64,000 bases of DNA. It comes from [Erwinia] mediterraneensis. GTDB taxonomy: Bacteria; Pseudomonadota; Gammaproteobacteria; Enterobacterales; Enterobacteriaceae. The notes under the pieces are model-generated. The model did not search any database. It was not told where the DNA came from and saw only the letters and a program-made list of their open reading frames with translations. Shown in pieces: positions 56,837-64,000 of the stretch. The stretch spans positions 2,025,615 through 2,089,614 of the forward strand of contig NZ_LR026978.1 in assembly GCF_900604315.1 (NCBI RefSeq). Reading direction: 5' to 3'. Position 1 is the first letter of the stretch. Each line of letters starts with the position of its first letter. Made by a program: the position numbers and the translations under genes.

Positions 56837-57838
56837 TTAACGATGCGTCTGACGCAGACGCGCCTGCCAGAAGGAGAGGGCCAGTGCTACCACCAGGATG
56901 ACGCCGACCAGCGCGTCTTTCACCAGGTAGTGCAGCCCCATCAGATTCAGGCCGTTATCAATAATGGCGAGGAACAGCACGCCGCCGAAGGTTCCGGCGA
57001 CGCTGACGCGTCCCTGGCGGTTAAAGGCGGTGCCGATAAAGACCGCAGCAATGGCGTCCATCAGATAAGCCTGTCCGGCGAGTGGCGTAAACTGGCGCAG
57101 GTTGGCGGAAAGGATCACGCCGCCGACAGCGCACAGTGTGGACGCCGCCACCAGCACCCACAGCATGGTCAGACGATCGCGGATACCGGCGATGCGCGCC
57201 GCTTCACTGTTCTGACCAATAGCGCGCACATATTTGCCGAACAGGGTGCGCTCGGTGATCAGCCAGGCCGCCAGCCCCAGCGCCAGCGCAATCACCACCG
57301 GCGCAGGGATCCCGACGATATCGCCCACCGCCAGGTTGTGATATTCCGCAGCCATACGGCGGTAGGAGATAGAGCCGCCGCCATCGGTATAGATGCGCTC
57401 GGCGCTGCTGGCAATAAACCAGGTGCCGAGGGTGGCAAGAAAAGGGCGGATCTGGCAGACGAGGATCAGGAATGCGTTCAGCAGACCGATAATCACCCCG
57501 CCCAGCAGGGCGCAACCCACCGCCGCCTGCCACGGCAGATGCCAGGTTTTCAGCGCCACCAGCGCAAAGGCGGCACCGAAATCCAGCGCCACGCCGACGG
57601 AAAGATCAATCGCCCCGGCGCTGACAATTAAGGTCATCGCCAGCGCCACAATCAGCAGAATCGCGCTGCCCTGCAGCAGGTTCGCCCAGTTGTCGAAGGT
57701 GAGAAAAACCGGATTGGCCCAGCCAAACAGGACGATGGCCAGCAGCGTGATGATGCCGAAGCCTGCCCGTGACAGCCAGGCGAGCGGGCTGCCGCTGGCG
57801 GCGCGCGGCGACGGAGTTTTGAACGTCAACTGGCTCAT
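56837..57838 (-). CDS. Sugar ABC transporter permease A
   Basis: A 333-residue RbsC-type permease with about eight membrane segments; conserved loop 'AIGQNSEAARIAGIRDRLT' is visible. It overlaps the other permease (TGATG) and has AAAGGAGG upstream. Confidence 0.9.
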   Translation of the reverse strand: MSQLTFKTPSPRAASGSPLAWLSRAGFGIITLLAIVLFGWANPVFLTFDNWANLLQGSAILLIVALAMTLIVSAGAIDLSVGVALDFGAAFALVALKTWHLPWQAAVGCALLGGVIIGLLNAFLILVCQIRPFLATLGTWFIASSAERIYTDGGGSISYRRMAAEYHNLAVGDIVGIPAPVVIALALGLAAWLITERTLFGKYVRAIGQNSEAARIAGIRDRLTMLWVLVAASTLCAVGGVILSANLRQFTPLAGQAYLMDAIAAVFIGTAFNRQGRVSVAGTFGGVLFLAIIDNGLNLMGLHYLVKDALVGVILVVALALSFWQARLRQTHR

Positions 57839-58824
57839 CAGTGGCCTCCTTTATGTCTGACCGCCGAAGCTGCCAGCACCACCAGGATCAGAGTGCCTTT
57901 GATCGCACCCATCCAGAAAATATTGACGCCCAGCAGGCCAAGGCCATTGGAGAGCGCGTTTACCAGCACCGCGCCAAGCAGCGCACCCCAGATCGTCACC
58001 ACGCGGCGGCGCGAGAAGGCGGCACCGATAAAGGTCGCGAGTACCGTTTCCAGCAGCAGCGGCGTTGCGGTGCCGCTGGAGCTGCCGGAGCCCTGGCTGA
58101 GCAGCGGTAAAACCGCCAGACCCGCGGCGATGCCTGCCAGCAGCCAGACGATAACGGTCAGACGGCGCACATTCAGTCCGCTCATCTGCGCCATATCGCG
58201 GTTGCCGCCCACCGCCTGCAGATGCTGACCAAAACGCGAATGGTGCAGCAGAAACTGAAACAGCAGGAACACTGCCAGCAGATAGAGCAGCGGCCAGGGG
58301 ATACCGAACAGCTTGTCGTCGCGGAACGCCACCATCAGCGGATCGCTGACGGCGATACGCCGCTGACCAGTGAGCAGATCGGTAAGGCCGGTAAAGGCCA
58401 CCGAGGTGGAGAGCGTCGCCAGCAACGGTGGCAGACCGGCGATCAGCACCAGCAGGGCGTTAACCGCGCCGCAAATCAGGCAGGCGGCCACCAGCAGCAG
58501 CAAGAGCAGCAGCCAGGGTGTCTGCCATTCCGCCATGCCGAGGCTTAACAGCGCGACGCCAAGTACCGCGATGGCGGGCAGCGACAGGTCGATACCGCCG
58601 GAGACCACATCATCGCCGCCAACGGCGATCACGCACACCAGCCCGAAGCAGAGGATCGCCAGCGGCACGCTCTGTACCAGCATCATGCTGATATTCTGCC
58701 AGCTTAAAAAGTAGGGCGACTGGAGGCTCAGCCAGACCAGCAGCGCAAAAAAGAGAATCAGGGGAAATTTTTCCATCAGCGTCGTCATGCCCGGCAGGGC
58801 GCGGCGCGAGATATCTGCACTCAT
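57838..58824 (-). CDS. Sugar ABC transporter permease B
   Basis: A 328-residue RbsC-type permease (membrane segments plus 'AVGGNRDMAQMSGLNVRRL'). Start overlaps the ATPase stop by ATGA. Paired with permease A as in other two-permease sugar importers. Confidence 0.9.
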   Translation of the reverse strand: MSADISRRALPGMTTLMEKFPLILFFALLVWLSLQSPYFLSWQNISMMLVQSVPLAILCFGLVCVIAVGGDDVVSGGIDLSLPAIAVLGVALLSLGMAEWQTPWLLLLLLLVAACLICGAVNALLVLIAGLPPLLATLSTSVAFTGLTDLLTGQRRIAVSDPLMVAFRDDKLFGIPWPLLYLLAVFLLFQFLLHHSRFGQHLQAVGGNRDMAQMSGLNVRRLTVIVWLLAGIAAGLAVLPLLSQGSGSSSGTATPLLLETVLATFIGAAFSRRRVVTIWGALLGAVLVNALSNGLGLLGVNIFWMGAIKGTLILVVLAASAVRHKGGH

Positions 58825-60374
58825 ACCTGTTGTTCCTGTCCACCGTTAATCGTCACCAGCAGTGCATCCAGCGTCAGCCCCCGGGTCGGGAGATTCGCCA
58901 CCAGCTCGCCGCGCCACATCACCAGAATGCGGTCACATAATCCCAGCAGTTCCGGCGCGTCACTGGAGGAGACCAGCACGCCGCGTCCGCGGTCGGCCAG
59001 TTCGCGTGTCCGCTGGTAGATATCGCTGCGCGCGCCGATATCGACGCCCAGGGTAGGTTCATCAAGAATAAAGAGGCGCGCATCGGTGCCGAGCCAGCGG
59101 GCGAGAATCGCTTTCTGCTGGTTGCCGCCGCTCATAAAGCGCACCGGCAGCTCCGGGCGGCCAGGACGGATAGAGAGTTGTTCGATCCAGTTACGCGCTT
59201 TTTCCAGCGCCTGCCCGCGATGTTCCCAGCCGAGGGTGGCGCTGTCCGGCAGCGAGGCAAGGTTAATATTGTCTGCGGCAGAAAAGGGGAGGATCAGTCC
59301 CTGATGGCGTCGATCGCGCGGCACCAGCGCCATACCGGCGCGGATGGCCTGATAAGGCGTACGCAGCGTTTTTGCCTCGCCGTCAATGTGGACAGTGCCG
59401 CTGCTGGCGCGGCGCAGGCCGTAGAGGAGATCGACCAGCACATCGCGTCCGGCCCCCAGCAGCCCGGCAACGCCGACGATTTCGCCGGGCTGAATATCAA
59501 AGGTAATATCGTGCAGCTGCTGACCGTCGCTGAGGTGACGCACAGAGAGCAGCGGCGTGGCGGCATCAACCGCCTGCGCGCTGCTCTGGCGCGGGGTATA
59601 AAGCTGTTCGATATCCCGGCCAACCATCATTTTGATCAGCGCGTCGGTATTCTGTAGCAGCGCCCGGTCCGGATAACCCACCACTTCGCCATTACGTAAC
59701 ACGGTGCCGCGATCGCAGAGCGCCGCAATTTCATTAAGGTAATGGGAAATATAGAGAATCGCGATCCCTTGCTCGCGCAGGCGCAGAATAGCTGAGGAGA
59801 CCAGGCTCGCCTCCTGCGCTTCCAGCGGCGCGGTAGGCTCGTCAAAAACCACCAGCTTTGCCGCGCCGTCAATCAGCGCGCGGGCGATCTGCACCAGCTT
59901 GCGCTCCGCCAGGCTGAGATCGCGGATCAGGCGACGTGGATCGATCGTCAGCTGCCAGCTGTCGCGGAAAAACGCCACGGTTGCCGCGTTCATGCGTCGT
60001 CTGTCCAGCGCGCCCCAGCGGGTGCGGTACTCCTGACCTAAAAACACCGATTCCGCGACGGTAAAATGGGGGATCAGGTTCAGCTCCTGATGAATAACCC
60101 GGATGCCCCGCGCTTCAATAGCGGCGGGGTTGCCGAGCGGCAGCGGTGTACCGTCAAGGGTGGCGCTGCCGCTGTCAGCCTGATAGACGCCAGCGAGAAT
60201 TTTAATCAGCGTGGATTTTCCCGCGCCGTTCTCACCGATCAGACCGTGAATTTCACCGGGCTTCAGAAGCAGCGTGACCGCATTTAATGCAGTCACGTTG
60301 GCAAAGCTTTTGCTGATCTGGTCCATCATCAGACCAGCGGCGGGGTGCGCCCCGCCGGAGGATTGAGTTATCAC
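58821..60374 (-). CDS. Sugar ABC transporter ATPase (RbsA/MglA type)
   Basis: 517 residues, GTG start overlapping the upstream SBP stop. Walker A GENGAGKST at 47-55 in the first domain; the second domain carries GLLGAGRDV and 'SGGNQQKAILARWL' near residue 420. Drives uptake with permeases A and B. Confidence 0.9.
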   Translation of the reverse strand: MITQSSGGAHPAAGLMMDQISKSFANVTALNAVTLLLKPGEIHGLIGENGAGKSTLIKILAGVYQADSGSATLDGTPLPLGNPAAIEARGIRVIHQELNLIPHFTVAESVFLGQEYRTRWGALDRRRMNAATVAFFRDSWQLTIDPRRLIRDLSLAERKLVQIARALIDGAAKLVVFDEPTAPLEAQEASLVSSAILRLREQGIAILYISHYLNEIAALCDRGTVLRNGEVVGYPDRALLQNTDALIKMMVGRDIEQLYTPRQSSAQAVDAATPLLSVRHLSDGQQLHDITFDIQPGEIVGVAGLLGAGRDVLVDLLYGLRRASSGTVHIDGEAKTLRTPYQAIRAGMALVPRDRRHQGLILPFSAADNINLASLPDSATLGWEHRGQALEKARNWIEQLSIRPGRPELPVRFMSGGNQQKAILARWLGTDARLFILDEPTLGVDIGARSDIYQRTRELADRGRGVLVSSSDAPELLGLCDRILVMWRGELVANLPTRGLTLDALLVTINGGQEQQV

Positions 60375-61351
60375 TGCAGTTCGCCATATCCCAGCTGTTT
60401 GTAGACCGCTTCCGCCTCCTGCGCGCCTTTTACCGGCACAACCGGAATAAAGGTTTGCAGCGGGAGTTTCTCTTTAGCGAAGTAGCGGGCGACGTTATCA
60501 GCAGAGGTCTGACCGATCAGGCGCGGTTGCTGGGCGACGTTGGCCACAAACGGGCTGCCCGGCTCGGCCATGATCTCCAGCGTTTCCGGGCCTGCATCGA
60601 TAGCCGTAACCTTCACATCTTTATCGCGTCCGGTCTCTTCCAGCGCCTGTACGATGCCGATAGCGGGCTGATCCCAGCAGGCGACGTGGATGGCATCAAG
60701 CTTGCCTTTTGGATACTGGCTCAGGAGTTCCAGTGTTTTCTTGCGTGCATCTTCCGGTGAGTTAGCAAACTGTTCCGCCAGTTCCGGCTGGATGATATGA
60801 ATATCCGGATAATCTTTCAGGACATATTTCCACTGATCGTAACGAATGCCGCAAATACGCAGCGCGCTGGAGAAAGCGTTAAATACCGCCACGTTACCTT
60901 TACCGCCTAATTCATCGGCCATGTAACGCCCGATGGTTGAGCCCAGGGTATAGTTATCGGAAGTGGTATTATTCACTGAGTAGGTGGATACGTGATCGAC
61001 GGTAAATACCGGGATGCCCGCATCACGCAACGTTTTAAATTTGGGTTCTACGGCGCTGTCGCCCAGGATGCTAATTACCGCATCAACTTTGCGCGACAAT
61101 AAAGTGTCGTGATTATTAGCGTGAACCTGATTATCACGTCCGCCATCGACGCCAATTACGGTACCGCCCAGTTTTTCTACCTGTTCGGTCGCGCCTTTAT
61201 ACGCTTCGCGGTCCCAGAAGTGCTGGGTGCCGACAACGGCGATGCCGATGGTTTTCCCCTGAAGAGATAAGGCTTCCGCCGCTGCGGAGCTGACAGAGGC
61301 GAGCGAGAACAGACCCAGTGCAATGGGTAATAATTTCTTTTTCTGCGACAT
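60371..61351 (-). CDS. Sugar ABC transporter periplasmic binding protein
   Basis: From the ATG at 61351 (MSQKKKLLPIALGLF, signal peptide; cleavage near SSAAAEA) the protein has 326 residues. Peripla_BP_4 pattern: 'GIAVVGTQHFWDREAYKGATEQVEKLGG', 'SRKVDAVISILGDS', 'DELGGKGNVAVFN' and 'CWDQPAIGIVQALEE'. It is the first gene of the import operon. Substrate unknown. Confidence 0.88.
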   Translation of the reverse strand: MSQKKKLLPIALGLFSLASVSSAAAEALSLQGKTIGIAVVGTQHFWDREAYKGATEQVEKLGGTVIGVDGGRDNQVHANNHDTLLSRKVDAVISILGDSAVEPKFKTLRDAGIPVFTVDHVSTYSVNNTTSDNYTLGSTIGRYMADELGGKGNVAVFNAFSSALRICGIRYDQWKYVLKDYPDIHIIQPELAEQFANSPEDARKKTLELLSQYPKGKLDAIHVACWDQPAIGIVQALEETGRDKDVKVTAIDAGPETLEIMAEPGSPFVANVAQQPRLIGQTSADNVARYFAKEKLPLQTFIPVVPVKGAQEAEAVYKQLGYGELQ

Positions 61352-61760
61352 TCTTATTATGGTCCTGTGATGGTGTTGACTGCAGGCAGTAGCATGACAA
61401 TAACCGCTACGTGACCTCAAATACAAAATATCTCTAAGTTATGCCACGAATGTTATATCGCATATTTACATGAAAAAAGTTAATTTTAATCAATGCAAGC
61501 TGAAAATATTTCATAACGCAAAGAAATTTTATTCTTTTGCCGTGCAATTTCACGAATAAATTCGCTGCAGATAAATAACGATTGCTGCTTTGTTATTTTT
61601 GTTCTGGCTCATTAATGTAGGGTGAACAGGAATAAAAGAAACACTTTATTGCGGTGGAATCCTGACGAGGCAGCAGATTATAGGGCAGGAAAGGTTTTAT
61701 TTTTGCCGCCTGCGCCACGTAATATAGCCACTTCTGGCGGGTGAGAAGAAAACAGACAAC
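61352..61760. other. Divergent regulatory region
   Basis: 409-bp AT-rich gap between the import operon and the BisC-like gene. It contains CGTG-CAATTT-CACG (61541-61554) and CGAAT-AA-ATTCG (61553-61564), palindromes that could be operators, but no protein-coding gene. The locus has no regulator gene in the window. Confidence 0.4.
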
Positions 61761-64000
61761 ATGAAGAAACAACATAATCTGACGGTGATGCACTGGGGAA
61801 CCTGGCAGGTCACGACCCGTGACGGCAAGATCGCGGCGGTGACGCCGGTGCCCTGGGATAAACATCCTTCCTGCATTGGTCAGTCGCTTCCCGATGCCGT
61901 CACCAGCAAAACGCGTATTCGTCGTCCGGCGGTGCGTGCGGGCTACCTGAAAAACGGCCCGGCATCGCGCGCAGGACGGGGCAAAGAACCCTTTGTGGAG
62001 GTGAGCTGGGAGACGGCGCTCGATTTACTTGCCCGCGAACTCAACTCGGTAAAAGCGCGCTGCGGTAACGAAGCGATTTTCGGGGGTTCCTACGGCTGGG
62101 CCAGCGCCGGACGTTTTCATCACGCCCAGAGCCAGCTGCACCGTTTTTTGAAAGCCTTCGGTGGTTATACGGCCAGCACCAATACTTACAGCAGCGCGGC
62201 GGGAGAGCGCATCCTGCCGCATGTGTTAGGCCCGCTGAGCCCGCTGCATCGTCAGCATACCCACTTCTCCGAGCTGGCGCGCGAATGTCAGCTGTTTGTG
62301 GCCATCGGCGGCCTGCCGCTGCGTAACGCCCAGGTCAGCGGCGGCGCGGCCAATGACCATATGCTGAAATACTGGCTGGAGAAGATGGAGGCGCAGGGGA
62401 CGCGCTTTATCAACATCAGCCCGGTACGCAACGACCTGAGCGCGGTGAAGAGCGCGCAGTGGCTCTCTGTGCGTCCGGGCACCGATACCGCGCTGCTGCT
62501 GGCGCTGTGTTATGTATTAATCACCGAGTCTCTCTACGATCATGAGTTTATTGCCAGCCATACGGTGGGGTTTGCCCCCTATCGCGCTTACCTGCTGGGC
62601 GAGCGCGACGGCGTGGCAAAAACGCCGGAATGGGCGGCGGCAATAACCGGCATCAGCGCGGCGCACATCAGCGCGCTGGCGCGCGAGATGGCCAGCCAGC
62701 GCACCATGGTGAATATTTCCTGGTCGGTGCAGCGCGCGCGCCAGGGAGAACAGGCTTACTGGGCGACGGTGGCGCTTACTGCGCTGCTCGGGCAAATCGG
62801 CACCCCCGGCGGCGGCCTGGGGTTCGGCTACGCCTGCACTAACCTGGCAGGCGCGGTGCGCAAAGCCTTTTCCGGTCCGCGTTTTCCCGCCGGGCGCAAC
62901 GCGGTAAGCAGCGTGATCCCGGTTGCCCGCCTTGCCGATATGCTGCTGCATCCCGGCGAGCCGTATGAGTTTGACGGCCAGCAGTTGCGCTATCCCGATA
63001 TTCGTCTGGTGTACTGGGCGGGCGGCAACGCGTTTCATCATCATCAGGATATTAACCGGCTGTGCAAAGCCTGGCGGCAGCCGGAAACGGTGGTGGTGCA
63101 TGAACAGTACTGGACCGCGCAGGCCAAATTCTCCGATATCGTGTTGCCGGTGACCACCTCGCTGGAGCGGGACGATATCGGCAGCGGCGGCCATGATGGG
63201 TTTATGATCGCCATGAGCGCGCAGATCCCGCCGGTGGGTGAGGCGCGCGATGATTACGCTATCTTCGGCGATCTGGCGCAACGTCTGGGCTGCAACGAGG
63301 AATTCAGCGAGGGACTGGATAGCACGCAGTGGCTGCAGCGCATTTATGAAGAGTCACGTCCGCGAGCGCAGGAAGAGGGTATTACGCTGCCTTCCTTCGA
63401 TGAGTTCTGGCAGCAGGGCGTTCTCGAATACAGCGCGCCGGAGAAACCGCAGGTGTTTCTGGCCGATTTCCGCGCCGATCCGCAGCGTTATCCGCTCTCA
63501 ACGCCATCGGGTAAAATTGAACTCTTTTCTGAAACCGTCGCCGCCTTCGGTTACCGTGAATGTCCCGGTCATCCCTGCTGGGACGAGGAGGAGGCAGCAT
63601 GGCAGCAGGAAGAGGCCGCTCGCTGGCCGCTGCATCTGCTCTCCAGCCAGCCGCGTACCCGTCTGCACAGCCAGTACGATCATGGCAGCGTCAGCCTCGC
63701 CAGTAAAATTGCAGGGCGCGAGCCGTTGTGGATGCACCCCCGGGACGCGCAGCCGCGCGGCATCCGTGAAGGCAGCGTGGTAAAGGTATACAACGCGCGC
63801 GGAGCTATCCTGGCGGGTGTGCATCTCAGCGAAGATATCCTGCCGGGCGTGGTACAGATGTCTACCGGTGCCTGGTACGATCCGCTGGATACCAGCGAGG
63901 AAAAAACCCTGGATAAACACGGCAATCCTAACGTATTAACGGAAGATCGCGGCAGTTCGCGGCTGGGGCAGGGCTGTAGCGCCCAGAGCTGTTGGGTGGA
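61761..64000 (+). CDS. Molybdopterin-dependent reductase of the BisC/TorA (DMSO reductase) family, partial
   Basis: Open frame from ATG at 61761 to the window end (746 codons so far, E. coli BisC 777). Starts MKKQHNLTVMHWGTWQVTTRDGK and keeps DMSO-reductase family blocks: FGGSYGWASAGRFH, 'YSSAAGERILPHVLG' (Ser144 as Mo ligand), ITGISAAHI, VVHEQYW, 'SGKIELFSE' and 'SQPRTRLHSQYDHGS'. No Tat signal, so it is probably cytoplasmic like BisC (biotin and methionine sulfoxide reduction) rather than periplasmic TorA. Its promoter would be in the upstream gap. Confidence 0.87.
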   Translation, partial: MKKQHNLTVMHWGTWQVTTRDGKIAAVTPVPWDKHPSCIGQSLPDAVTSKTRIRRPAVRAGYLKNGPASRAGRGKEPFVEVSWETALDLLARELNSVKARCGNEAIFGGSYGWASAGRFHHAQSQLHRFLKAFGGYTASTNTYSSAAGERILPHVLGPLSPLHRQHTHFSELARECQLFVAIGGLPLRNAQVSGGAANDHMLKYWLEKMEAQGTRFINISPVRNDLSAVKSAQWLSVRPGTDTALLLALCYVLITESLYDHEFIASHTVGFAPYRAYLLGERDGVAKTPEWAAAITGISAAHISALAREMASQRTMVNISWSVQRARQGEQAYWATVALTALLGQIGTPGGGLGFGYACTNLAGAVRKAFSGPRFPAGRNAVSSVIPVARLADMLLHPGEPYEFDGQQLRYPDIRLVYWAGGNAFHHHQDINRLCKAWRQPETVVVHEQYWTAQAKFSDIVLPVTTSLERDDIGSGGHDGFMIAMSAQIPPVGEARDDYAIFGDLAQRLGCNEEFSEGLDSTQWLQRIYEESRPRAQEEGITLPSFDEFWQQGVLEYSAPEKPQVFLADFRADPQRYPLSTPSGKIELFSETVAAFGYRECPGHPCWDEEEAAWQQEEAARWPLHLLSSQPRTRLHSQYDHGSVSLASKIAGREPLWMHPRDAQPRGIREGSVVKVYNARGAILAGVHLSEDILPGVVQMSTGAWYDPLDTSEEKTLDKHGNPNVLTEDRGSSRLGQGCSAQSCWV

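Noticed and set aside
1..64000. CRISPR arrays or rRNA genes
   Set aside because: No regularly spaced direct repeats of CRISPR type and no rRNA sequence seen anywhere in the window.

Overview
The window looks like chromosome of an enteric gamma-proteobacterium. Gene order and protein sequences fit Enterobacterales, and I would guess Erwiniaceae (Pantoea/Erwinia/Mixta-like) from the presence of miaE, a three-subunit gluconate-type dehydrogenase and the moderately GC-rich codon use. The genus is inference; the order-level placement is well supported by nrdDG, treC, ridA-pyrIB, argI-rraB, yjgM-valS-holC-pepA, lptFG-yjgR and leuX in E. coli-like arrangement.

Region 1 (1-21974) is core: anaerobic ribonucleotide reductase nrdDG with paired NrdR boxes, an orphan treC, ridA, the UTP-attenuated pyrLBI operon, argI with ARG boxes, rraB, miaE, yjgM, valS, holC, pepA, lptFG, yjiN and yjgR. 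One accessory patch (9452-10904) holds a decayed three-gene module that looks like an effector plus immunity proteins. Region 2 (21975-26344) is a three-gene membrane dehydrogenase operon (Tat-exported small subunit, GMC flavoprotein, triheme cytochrome c), followed by a 169-bp tandem repeat that looks like duplicated structured RNA units.

Region 3 (26752-39304) holds a protein resembling a degenerate IS110-type catalytic domain, then a divergent GntR/LacI-type regulator facing an operon of SIS-fold isomerase, VOC protein and a sugar ABC importer with two different permeases. It ends with DUF2501 and YsnF-like stress proteins and a DUF4153 membrane protein. Region 4 (39527-49083) is a 9.4-kb genomic island in the 3' end of tRNA-Leu(CAA) (leuX), bounded by ~72-bp att repeats. 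It carries a P4-type integrase with an internal deletion, a complete type I restriction-modification operon (hsdRMS) and a dead IS3-family element.

Region 5 (49084-64000) is accessory: an orphan periplasmic protein resembling cyclohexadienyl dehydratase, an overlapping HNH nuclease/methyltransferase pair, and a convergent carbohydrate locus. That locus has an MtnB-like protein, FGGY kinase and 2-hydroxyacid dehydrogenase facing PfkB kinase and a complete ABC importer. The window ends inside a BisC-like molybdopterin reductase.

The best candidates for undescribed biology are the SIS/VOC/two-permease operon, the MtnB-FGGY-dehydrogenase-PfkB-ABC locus, the tandem structured-RNA repeat and the HNH-methyltransferase pair.
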